This document shows, piece by piece, positions 54,705 through 63,366 of a stretch of DNA of 64,000 nt. The notes beneath the pieces were generated by a model. The model worked only from the letters and a program-made list of their open reading frames with translations. It made no database searches and was not told where the DNA came from. A program made the position numbers and the translations under genes. How positions within the stretch are numbered: the first letter of the stretch is position 1; the number at the start of each line of letters is the position of its first letter. This DNA is from Fistulifera solaris (lineage: Eukaryota > Bacillariophyta > Bacillariophyceae > Naviculales > Stauroneidaceae): assembly GCA_030295235.1 (NCBI GenBank), contig AP026134.1:806001-870000 (forward strand), given 5' to 3'.

Positions 54705-55983
54705 TTACTCAATTTTCTTTTGCATTGTCCTAATGCCAGCCGCATCCATAAATCGGTCAATGGCGACAACAGTCAGAAGGACCACTGTCATGTACAAAGT
54801 CAAAAGAAGGAAGGCCGCATAGTGATCGACCTCAAGCGTGTTGAGCGAAAGATTGACCATACCAGTCATGAGGTTCGCGACCACGAACGTCACGAGTCCG
54901 TTTTGATTTACTAGATGTATTAGTTTCGGGGCAGCTAATAATCTGGAATGCGTCGATACAAAATCGATGCAAGTGAGCTGTATGAAACATACAAATAACG
55001 TCCACACACAAAGGATGCGTTGGTGGTCCGACGAGAAACCGGGACACCAAGGTACGTCAACAACCTCCATAACAATCCGAGCACAACGGTGACTTCCAAC
55101 AAACGCTTCTTTTCCAAAAGAAATGATGTGACAGGTATTCGGTAGCCAAGTACAAAGACGTGTAGCCCAGACAGCCTAAGATACCCTCTCGATTGGCTAC
55201 AAACCAGCTCGAGCAGACTTCATCCGGAGCACATGTGCGCGGAGCGTTCTCCACCCATTCTTGAATATTTTGTGATAGTATAAATTGATAACACGCCATG
55301 ATCACCACGGGTATCGTACCAGTGGGCCCGGGTATGAAAGGAGCAACTATCGTCAAAAAGGCCAAGGTACAAAAGAAATTCCAGTGCACACCGTATTCGG
55401 AAGCATGTTCCGGATATTCCAGTCCTTTGTGCGTCAGTAGTCGTAGCAGTCCCATGATCAGTAACGGCAAAATTCGTTTCCAATTCATCCGTGGTGCTGC
55501 TTTGTGCGTATTTCCGTTTCGCGCTTTCGGGGAAACGAGTCCAGCTGCGACAACAAAGGAGGCTGCTCCTAAATCCATGAGACTGTATCCTTTGACTTCT
55601 GTTTTACAGAATCGTCTCGGGAAGAGACGGAAGTCTACAGCAAGTATAGCGATGATTGTCAGATACATGAGACCCGATCGGAAAATGGTGATGGTAGCAT
55701 GTTGCGTATTTGCCGTCGATGACGGAAGAGATTTCAATCGCGTGACGAAGGCCACCACAACTTGTAACAAGAGTAATAAAATACCATAGGGATACAGCCA
55801 TTCACTTTGGCATATTATCATGGGAACAATCCACACCGAAACTTCGGTAAAAACCGATTTGGGCAGGGCAGTATAGCAATACCAACCAACGGGGACCGTA
55901 CTTGCTATCAATAGTAACTCGACGGGTGTCGTACCCTCGTGGCCACTGACAAACGCTTCTTTTTGCTCTTTCCAATCAGTCAT
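54705..55983 (-). CDS. GWT1: GWT1/PIG-W, GPI-anchor inositol acyltransferase (two frame breaks)
   Basis: GWT1 acylates the inositol of GlcN-PI during GPI-anchor synthesis in the ER. The start chosen is the ATG at 55981-55983, giving TDWKEQKEAFVSGHEGTTPV, the family opening; the frame is open further upstream. About twelve membrane segments follow, with marks FRSGLMYLTIIAILAVDFRL, FPRRFCKTEVKGYSLMDLGA, ASFVVAAGLVSP, LLRLLTHKGLEYPEHASEYG, VHWNFFCTLAFL and GCLGYTSLYLATEYL. One base is missing at forward AAAA 55116-55119 (restoring HHFFLEKKRLLEVTVVLG) and one at AAA 55010-55012 (restoring RRTTNASFCVWTLFVC). The conserved end FVVANLMTGMVNLSLNTLEV is intact. The protein is about 425 residues, near family length. 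Its presence implies an active GPI-anchor pathway. Confidence 0.9.
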
Positions 55984-56103
55984 ATATGTTGGAAACGATT
56001 TGTTAGAGGTAGTAAAAGGAAGGTCGAGTGTTGTCGATTGTAATGAATGATTATTCACGCGATTGATGATTATTATTTGTCGAGGGGTTTCGAAAAAATC
56101 CAT

Positions 56104-56170
56104 TCATGACTGGAATGCAATTCTTGGTCACGTCAAGACAACACTTTGGTTTATAGTAGATACGGAAGAT
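56104..56170 (+). repeat. Stem-loop repeat element, copy 3
   Basis: It begins TCATGACTGGAATGCAATTC and continues to ACACTTTGGTTTATAGTAGA and TACGGAAG. TGAC and GTCA flank the loop. It aligns over about 62 nt with the copies at 21614, 21842 and 56324. Confidence 0.6.
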
Positions 56171-56323
56171 GTTAACCCGCAAGGGTTTATTCATATGCGT
56201 AATCGAGGCGTGCATTTCAAATGCTGCTAAAAGTAATTTCATTGTTGTTTTGAAAGATTAAGCTTACCAAATTAGCAGAATGGACGGAATTTATAAAGCA
56301 ATTTACCCCGGCAAAATCAGAAT

Positions 56324-56386
56324 TCATGACTGAAATGCTGTCTTGGTTTCGAAGAACCAACACATTGGCCTGTAGGTATATTAAGA
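56324..56386 (+). repeat. Stem-loop repeat element, copy 4
   Basis: It begins TCATGACTGAAATGCTGTCT and continues to ACACATTGGCCTGTAGGTA. It lies 220 bp after copy 3 in the same orientation. It is the most diverged copy. Confidence 0.5.
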
Positions 56387-56814
56387 AGATGATGATTCGC
56401 TAGGCTTTTTTAGGACGAAGAACATCAACTCTTGCCTTGCAAGCGATGCCGAAGGTATAATGAAAAGGTGCACGCAAGTCACAAATGCTTAGACCAGAAA
56501 AATGCGTTTGTCAGCAACTAACAACAAAGACAGCCCTTTGCTGAAAATTTGTTCTGCCCCATTCATGGGCAAAGACTCGGTGCAACTGCATTCCAGACAC
56601 CATTAATAGGATTCCTTGGATTGAGATAAAATACTGAGTTCATTGTTAGTTCCCACTAAAGTTACAACAAACGAGCAGCGCGACGAGGGACTTAAATGCA
56701 AGGTACGAGAGACGAGCAAGGTTTGTTGATCTGGCTTTGTCTGTTGAAACAGTATTCATGGGCTGCTTTATATTTGCTATGGATAATATGGCGAGTATTA
56801 GTGCGCGTTCTCCG

Positions 56815-57309
56815 TCAGCTCTTTGCCAGTTGTTGTTGCAATAGTCGAATCGCCAGATCGGCGTCGGCACTCGTCAAACCCACCGGACTACTGACCGCGA
56901 TGGCGCGTCCCTCAAAGGAGTTTCTATATCGATCTAAAAGCAAGTCTTCATCATCGAGAGCAATCCACGCTCGAGGTCGATTGTTCTGTAAGTATCGATA
57001 TATTTCGTACTGTCGTTCATCGTGGTAAGACGTGTCCGTCACGTCGTAAAACTCCGTTATCCGGGCAAGAGGACTGTCGTGAGCATTGCCGTATATTTGA
57101 AAGGATTCAATTATATCATCAATCATATTTTTCTGCGCCCTCCATGTCGACGATAAAACCAGCAGGGCGTCGGGGATGGCGTATAGAATTTGTGAGAGCG
57201 CATGCAACGTAGCGTCAGGAAATATGGCTCCGCACGTAGAGGCCGACGGGTCTGGAAATGGTAGCAGCACTCCATCTATATCTAAGAACACCAGTATTTT
57301 ATCAGCCAT
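56815..57309 (-). CDS. HAD-superfamily protein (HAD domain of Swiss-Army-Knife RNA-repair type)
   Basis: This compact 164-residue protein starts MADKILVFLDIDGVLLPFPD, the DxD motif I of HAD phosphohydrolases (DIDG). Motif II is VLSSTWR in ALLVLSSTWRAQKNMIDD, and the C-terminal part includes RAWIALDDEDLLLD, motif IV acidic residues. This short, cap-less architecture matches the HAD domain often fused to or near RNA-repair enzymes, but also stand-alone proteins. No targeting signal is visible, so cytosolic. The frame is intact. Upstream lies a 313-bp spacer shared with divergent Sec61 beta. Confidence 0.75.
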   Translation of the reverse strand: MADKILVFLDIDGVLLPFPDPSASTCGAIFPDATLHALSQILYAIPDALLVLSSTWRAQKNMIDDIIESFQIYGNAHDSPLARITEFYDVTDTSYHDERQYEIYRYLQNNRPRAWIALDDEDLLLDRYRNSFEGRAIAVSSPVGLTSADADLAIRLLQQQLAKS

Positions 57310-57622
57310 CCTTCCGTCATAGATGAGTTAAACGCATTTTATTGGCAAATGTATAGCCTCGGTGGTTTGCATTGAAACTTGTCGGCTTTTTTTCTTTCTT
57401 TTAGTGGAGAGTGCGAGATGGGTGGGACTGGGTACCGGTACGATTAATGACTGCAACAGTCACATCGCTTATCGCTCATCGTTGTCTGGCCTGCACTGCG
57501 CATGACCGGCCGTCTCTCCACCGCACAGTGGGCGTTTGCCAGCGACGATGGCTGCCTGCAAACGCAAGAGAAAAATTATAAACGCGGACATTTACAGCAC
57601 TTTTGATTGAGATTGATTCGCA
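57310..57622. other. Divergent promoter region, HAD / Sec61 beta
   Basis: A 313-bp spacer with GTACCGGTAC at 57432-57441, a shortened form of the recurrent motif. I see nothing else recognisable. Confidence 0.4.
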
Positions 57623-58144
57623 ATGGTAAGTAATGACGGTAACCAGAGTTATCCTTACTGACATGCCATATTTGGTAGAGAAGACGGTACTATTGCCGTC
57701 GACGGGAAAAAGTAGACACCAACAAAAAGCTGTTCAACGTCAACGGTCTCAGCGATCGGAGAACGCATTTTGCGACCAGATTTTGTCGGCATTGTGTCTG
57801 TATTTCTGCTTCTATTCATCCCTTGAATTTATTTGGTGTCTTAATAGCTGCGTGGTGCTTTGTGGAGTCCAGATTGTCAAAGATTGTGCTATTCAGTTGT
57901 TGTGATGTCTCAATATGTCTTTTTCAACGTGTATTTGCTATTACAGGCTACTCAAAGACGCGCAGCAGCTCGACAAGCCGGTGGAGGCGGAGGACGCCCC
58001 GCTGGTGCCGGAAATAATATCTTGCAATTTTACACGGATGATTCGCCTGGTTTGCAGGTAGGACCTACCACCGTCTTGGTCGCTAGTTTGTCCTTTGTGG
58101 GAGTTGTGGTACTTTTGCACATCTTGGGCAAATTCAGATCGTAA
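57623..58144 (+). CDS. SEC61B: Sec61 beta subunit of the ER translocon
   Basis: Sec61 beta is a tail-anchored subunit of the ER protein-conducting channel. The coding part of exon 1 is a single ATG (57623-57625) followed at once by GTAAGT. A 321-nt intron (57626-57946, ending TATTACAG) leads to ATQRRAAARQAGGGGGRPAG. The conserved block [20 protein letters not shown] precedes the tail anchor LVASLSFVGVVVLLHILGKF. Animal Sec61 beta reads [20 protein letters not shown] in the same place. The protein has about 66 residues, shorter than animal Sec61 beta (96) at the N-terminus. The intron is the longest in the window and might carry regulatory sequence. Confidence 0.93.
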
Positions 58145-58744
58145 AAGTTTAGATAGCACATATGATATGAAGTTATGCTGACGATAGGCGTGTGAATGAT
58201 TAATTGAATACCTGGAAACATCTTGATTAGTCTCGATTTTCGTTTTCGAGTGACATCTACAATATGGAGTAAGCATCTACTCTGACGAAGCTCACTGCTT
58301 TACCGAGTCGTCATACTTGTTTCATGAACAATTGCAGTAACGACAAAGTGCACAAGTTGTTAAGGAGTACTCCAAAAAGGCATTGCTGAACTCCGTCATG
58401 TCGTCTCGAGATCGCGGCTTCGTCGTGTTCATCTCATTCCCACTAGCTCTCCGAGGTCGATTCTATCACAGACAAGGTTTTCGAAGAGCTAAATGATTTG
58501 ATCTTTTAGTAATTAGGTCGTCTAGGTCGTTGAGAATCTATTGTTGAAAAGTTTTGCTTTCTCACTCGATTTGCTGTCGGAGAAAAGTTTATCAATACAT
58601 AGCAATCGAAGATGAAAAATTGTGGTTTCGCGCGTGAGGAGTTTGATAAACACAGAGATACTGGAAGCTCAAAGATTGTGTTGTGATGAAAGATCACGCT
58701 TCTGTGAAATGTGAAATTGTAATGTATCCTTCGCCAATCAAAAT
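58145..58744. other. Convergent intergenic region
   Basis: A 600-bp spacer between the 3' ends of Sec61 beta (+) and a minus-strand secreted protein. It contains GGAGTACTCC at 58364-58373, a perfect 10-bp palindrome. I see no gene. Confidence 0.4.
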
Positions 58745-59230
58745 TTACGAAAGCCAATATTCTGGATTATCTGTGCCCATGACTTTCGCCTGTAGTTCAC
58801 CAATACGAGCCGCTCCGTATTCTACTGCCTTGGCCCACGGGTTATCCTTGTGAGAGATCAATTGAAGATGAAGATCTTCGAGACTATCATCATCGAATCT
58901 TGCCGTCGTTTGAAGTCGGGGTACATTTGGTCTTGAAGGATCGATTTCTGCTTCCTCTGGCGGATTAACAATAGTAGCAAAAGTAGGGAAGTACTGCTTT
59001 TCTTTCCGGAAACCTGGGCAATCAAAGTCGCGTGCAGCATGCAAAGGATCCAACGAAGCAGCATCTCGACTCTCCCGGATCGTGACCGCGGCAAGTGAGA
59101 AATATTCTGCCACCATAGCGACTTTTACTTCTCTCGTAAACAAGTCAGTTGGATGGACAAGGAATGCTTGAGCAACACTGATGATTGCCATGGAAAGAAC
59201 AAACAGATTCATCTTCATTGACATGGTCAT
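58745..59230 (-). CDS. Secreted or plastid-targeted protein of unknown function
   Basis: Using the ATG at 59230 (several in-frame ATGs follow) gives a signal peptide (MNLFVLSMAIISVAQAFLVH). The AQAFL site resembles the plastid ASAFAP motif without Pro. The mature part is about 130 residues and mostly polar (IVNPPEEAEIDPSRPNVPRL, LISHKDNPWAKAVEYGAARI) with no recognised domain and a single conserved-looking Cys (RDFDCPGF). Length and composition support a real gene; the frame is uninterrupted. Candidate locations are the plastid or the secretory pathway. Confidence 0.6.
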   Translation of the reverse strand: MTMSMKMNLFVLSMAIISVAQAFLVHPTDLFTREVKVAMVAEYFSLAAVTIRESRDAASLDPLHAARDFDCPGFRKEKQYFPTFATIVNPPEEAEIDPSRPNVPRLQTTARFDDDSLEDLHLQLISHKDNPWAKAVEYGAARIGELQAKVMGTDNPEYWLS

Positions 59231-59272
59231 GTGGTGCGTTGTGATGAAAATTTGTGAGGGAGGATGATGCAA

Positions 59273-59947
59273 ATTGCCGTCATGTGCCAGCTAATAACAA
59301 CGAAATTCCGGAATAGATCGTACAGTAAAAGCAGTACTCTACTCGCAGCAGGCAAAAGATGACGTGTACCACAGTTATTTATAGAGTGGCATTACAGACA
59401 TTGAAGCCGTTGTTCCGTGAGATCACGTCAGCACATTTTCTTTTAGTCAGTATAACGAATTATGTAACAGTCATAACCACAGAACAGAGAGAATTGAATA
59501 CCGTCTACCGTTTCAACATCAGCGCCATTCCGTATCCGTTACCAGGTATCCGTATCCATTTTTTGTGACAGTCCATGAAGAGGCCGTCTCTTAGTACTTA
59601 GTACGGAGTAGTAGAGAGTCACACCGTGACAAAAGCACAAGTCAACGCAAAGTCTAAAGTTCTCAACACGACGACTCAAGACTAAATAATGCTGTTCGTT
59701 CCCTAATTAATAGACAAGACTCAGTTTTGGGTCCATGGACGCAGCTCAAATAATAATTGACAAGGACAATGATCTCCTCTTTCATTCGACTTTTATTGTA
59801 ACAAAACCATTTGAGTTTATATCATTTCATCTCTTCTCGTGCGTTGAAAAAGCGACAAGTTTGTTGACTACTTTGTAATCACGTAACCAAAAGCGCTCAG
59901 CAGTTTTAGTCCTTTGTTTCGTTTCAGTGACATATTTTTGTAGAAAC
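59273..59947. other. Divergent intergenic region with composite motif
   Basis: A 675-bp spacer containing CCGTATCCGTTACCAGGTA at 59530-59548 and TACGGAGTA at 59602-59610, plus CACGTCA at 59426-59432. The 69-codon open frame at 59359-59568 covers the motifs and is not supported. Confidence 0.45.
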
Positions 59948-61057
59948 ATGGATAAATTTCTGGATCGATTCAAGCCGAAACAGAATAAGTCAAACAATGG
60001 AAATTTGCTCGGAAGTTTGTTTGGCGGAAATAATACATTCGCGGGCCAAGGCTATTCACTCGGTGGGAGCCACGGCGGTGAAATTATTTCTATAGAGCTT
60101 TCTGACGCCGGTCCCCTGGGAATCAAGATAGAGAAAAGACCGAACGCTGCGGCGATTGTTAACATGGTTGTTGAAGGTAGTCAAGCGGAAAAAGCAGGTA
60201 TACAACGAGGGGACGTTTTGTGTTTTGCCGGAACTGCCGGAAAGGAAGAAATTATGTACGATGAATTTCTGAGTCTAGCCAGATCATGCGAACGCCCTCT
60301 TGCTTTCGAGGTGAGAAGAATTAAAACAAAACGTGCCCCGAAAGATAATGAGCAGATGTCGGCAGACTCGTATGCCAGAAAGCAAGCGATGATTGCTGCC
60401 GCGGAAGCAAGAGAGAAAGCACACAAAAAGATGATGAAACCGATTCGGAAAATTGACAGCAAGGTGTCGGAAGCATCGTCGACAATAGCCAACGACATTC
60501 AGCGACCTTTATCCGAAGAGGCAAAACAGGCGATAGCAGCTGCAAAGTCGCAAGAAGAGAAATTAGCAGCCGAATTAGGGTACAATCCCTATGAAACAAA
60601 CAAAATGAATGCAGGACAAGCCCGAAACGCTACTGTTGCTCTGAATCATGGCTCAATGCATGCAAAAGAAAGCGACGAGCCATCACAAACTCCTCTTGTA
60701 TCTACAAACAGACCGTCTGAGCAGTTTCAGCAAGCTTTCGAATCAGTCGTTACCGGGAACGATCACGCAAACGTCGTCAAGAGTTTTGTTATATTGAAAA
60801 AGCTTATTGTCAATGCAACAACAAAAGGTCAGTTAGATAATGAGGATTCGAGTAAATTTCGCCGGATCCGTCTGGATAATCCAAAGATTAATGAGGCAGT
60901 GGTACAAACCGAGGGCGCTCTGGACTTGCTTTTGTCTGTTGACTTCCAGTTGGCCGAAGATGACGGGACATCATTGCTGGTGTATCCACCGGGAAACACT
61001 GGACCTGTCTGGCTCTTGCAGGCACTGGAACAGCTTGAGCAATATGCAAAGTCGTAG
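59948..61057 (+). CDS. PDZ and PUB domain protein
   Basis: The start is the ATG at 59948 (MDKFLDRFKPKQNK). A PDZ domain follows (IISIELSDAGPLGIKIEKRP, NAAAIVNMVVEGSQAEKAGI, QRGDVLCFAG), then a Lys/Glu-rich helical linker (AEAREKAHKKMMKPIRKI). The C-terminal 100 residues form a PUB/PUG domain (VVKSFVILKKLIVNATTKGQ, FRRIRLDNPKINEAVVQTEG, ALDLLLSVDFQLAEDDGTSL), the fold that binds the C-terminal tail of p97/CDC48. Together this suggests an adaptor in ubiquitin-proteasome or ERAD processes. About 370 residues, frame intact, no targeting signal seen. Confidence 0.8.
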   Translation: MDKFLDRFKPKQNKSNNGNLLGSLFGGNNTFAGQGYSLGGSHGGEIISIELSDAGPLGIKIEKRPNAAAIVNMVVEGSQAEKAGIQRGDVLCFAGTAGKEEIMYDEFLSLARSCERPLAFEVRRIKTKRAPKDNEQMSADSYARKQAMIAAAEAREKAHKKMMKPIRKIDSKVSEASSTIANDIQRPLSEEAKQAIAAAKSQEEKLAAELGYNPYETNKMNAGQARNATVALNHGSMHAKESDEPSQTPLVSTNRPSEQFQQAFESVVTGNDHANVVKSFVILKKLIVNATTKGQLDNEDSSKFRRIRLDNPKINEAVVQTEGALDLLLSVDFQLAEDDGTSLLVYPPGNTGPVWLLQALEQLEQYAKS

Positions 61058-61201
61058 AGATGTGGGTGCATCGCAAACTTAAACGCTGTCTTACTTTACA
61101 TGTAGCTCTTGGATTTGAGTAGTGTAGCCTGGTCCACATATACAAAGATTAAAATTAATGAACGCTAATAAAAATTATATAAAGGCAACATCGAAGCTTC
61201 A

Positions 61202-62724
61202 CTAAACACCATCATCTCCCCAGTCATCACCCCAGTCATCCGTATCGTCGTCCTTGCTTCGTACTTTTTCAACTTTGGGAGAGTCGACTTTGACGCCAGT
61301 GGATATCGTATCAGGAGAAGTGGTTCGTACTGGACTTGTATCAGGACGTGCTTGTGCTCGAGCTGAATTCAGCTCAGCTTCCAGTTTATCGATTTCTCTC
61401 TTTGCATCGTTTAGTGCTGAAGACACCTCCTCTTTTTCTTGGTTTGCTTCATCTGCGCTTTCTATAGCTCTAGTGAGCTTCTCTTGCATTTGTGTAATTC
61501 TGGCCTCAACATCTGCGCTCGTCATTTGCAATGTTTCTTCGAGACCATTTTTCTCCATGGTCAACGATTGAATTTGATTCTGCAATTCGTGCAACTGAAT
61601 TTCGTTGTCGGGGCCGCCACCCTCCTGTAAATCTTTCACTTGGTTGAGTAAGTTTTTCTTTTCTTCCTGTAGTGCATGGACAACGTTTTGAGTTTCTTCG
61701 AGCTGCTTCGAAAGTTTCGACAAATCATCTAAATGACGTGACACTTCAGTCTCTTTCTCGCTGAGTGCGCTTCGCAACGCTTCAAGTTCCTTTTGTTGCT
61801 GGCTCACTTCTAACTGCGTTTGTAATAGCTCGTCCTTAAGCTCTTTCACGTCAACTGCCCCGTCAACCGCGTGCTGATCAACCGAGATATCAAGCTGGCC
61901 GAGTTTCAATGCTGCAAGTTCCGACTCTCGTTCAAAAAGCTGCATCTGGAGTCTCTTGATTTCCGATGACCCTTCGCTCGCGCAACGAAGCTCTAACAAC
62001 TGTTTCTTCTGCATCTGCACCGTTTGCTGCAATAAATCTCGTTCCTCCAGAGCTTGTTTCAACTCTTCCTTGAGTTTCTCTTTCTCTTCGTCTTTGAAAA
62101 CAACAACGTCTTCTTCCTCTTCCTCGTCGTCGTCATCCTCTTCATCGCCCCAGCCAAGCTCCTCGTTATCATCGCCATCTGATAGGGCAGTGTTCATTAC
62201 AAAAGGAGGACGAGAACCCGAGAAGAATGAACTCGATTTATTCCCATCCATTGCTTTGCCTTCGTCATCTTCGGCCAGTGTCTTCGAAACAGCTTTTACC
62301 GCGTCTCCTAGGAAGTGACCGATCGCATTCATAGGACCTTCTTCCTCAACGCTCGAATTCTGCCATTCGACCATGATTCTTTCCGGATCACAACGATAAA
62401 AGTATCGCTGCCAAAATTCTGCGTAGCCGACATGATCAGGTACCAATTCTTCCAAATAAGTCTTCAGCATATCGTGTTTCTCCAGATTCATGTTGATCTC
62501 GTCACTTTTTTCTTCTACATTAAAGGCATTCAAAAGTGCTCCACTTCGGCATCATCCTCGTTCAAAGGCGTTGAGTAGGTCTCTTCCAGTTTCAGACGTC
62601 GGAGAGCTTCTGCCTCCTCCTCGGAAAGATCAAAGTTCTCATCTATATTGTTCAAAGCAGCGGCGGCATCTTCAGTGACCGTACTCACGAACTCAGTTAA
62701 GTCTCTACGTAAAGCGCTCCACAT
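61202..62724 (-). CDS. BSD-domain coiled-coil protein with WGDD tail (one frame break)
   Basis: The N-terminus (MWSALRRDLTEFVSTVTEDA) is followed by an acidic region and then a BSD domain (LKTYLEELVPDHVGYAEFWQ, RYFYRCDPERIMVE). One base is missing at forward AAAA 62532-62535; restoring it gives VEHFLNAFNVEEKSDEIN and one continuous protein. After acidic tracts (EELGWGDEEDDDDEEEEED) comes a coiled coil of about 200 residues (LRSALSEKETEVSRHLDDLS, LHELQNQIQSLTMEKNGLEE). The C-terminus ends DDDTDDWGDDWGDDGV, a repeated WGDD motif. BSD domains occur in TFIIH p62 and in synapse-associated proteins such as SYAP1/BSDC1; this architecture resembles the latter. The protein is about 507 residues. The function is not known. 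Confidence 0.7.
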
Positions 62725-63366
62725 TGTCGCGGACTTTCTCGTTACAAGAGAAATAATACAAAACGAGTCAGATGGTTCGTTCTAAAACCCCTCAAGGCGA
62801 TATGAATAAAACACGGATAACTTTTGTCACGGACAGCGAGACCGAAACACACTATCTGGTTCACTGATTCCTTAAAGAATGAGCTGACGGAAACGCTTCT
62901 CGTAGATAGAATTGCTAGTTGTTGACATCAAACGAGGAATAAATAACAAAGGGGGCGGATAGGACCAAGCGTTTATCCGCGACGCCTCGAACTCGAACTG
63001 GAACTTCGAATTCGTTTACGTACGGCCGTCGTACGTCCGCTGTGAGAAGGTCGCTTACTTTTTTGCCTCTTGTACAGTCAGAGGTTGTTGTCTACATAAG
63101 GCCTCATGATTCCGGTGTACTCTACGCTCTAGTGAGTGATTCAAATTAGATGTGGCATCAAAGGTTGTTTTAATTTTATACATCGGGAATACGATTTTCG
63201 ATTTTTCTTGTTAGGATGTTTCTGAAGCCAACGGTCCTGGATAATTCTTCATCCCAGCATTCACTTGATCGAAACAAAAATCCCTCCATGTAATGCTCAC
63301 GACATCACCATAACGTTTATTTAAAAGATCATTGTGCCTTCATCAACCATTTACAACCGTCTCTTA
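62725..63366. other. Divergent promoter region
   Basis: A 642-bp spacer between the BSD protein (-) and a secreted protein (+). It includes a CGTACGTACGG-type palindromic stretch near 63015-63035 (TTTACGTACGGCCGTCGTAC). No gene seen. Confidence 0.4.

Larger units (their letters stand above)
55984..56814. other. Intergenic region with stem-loop repeat pair
   Basis: An 831-bp spacer between two minus-strand genes, holding copies 3 and 4 of the stem-loop repeat (56104, 56324). I see no protein-coding frame. Confidence 0.45.

Noticed and set aside
58364-58373. GGAGTACTCC palindrome as a regulatory site
   Set aside because: Single copy between two 3' ends; a 10-bp palindrome can occur by chance at this length.
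205-62724. A cluster of pseudogenes
   Set aside because: Essential single-copy genes (SIN3, NOP14, GWT1) keep perfect domains on both sides of each one-base break.
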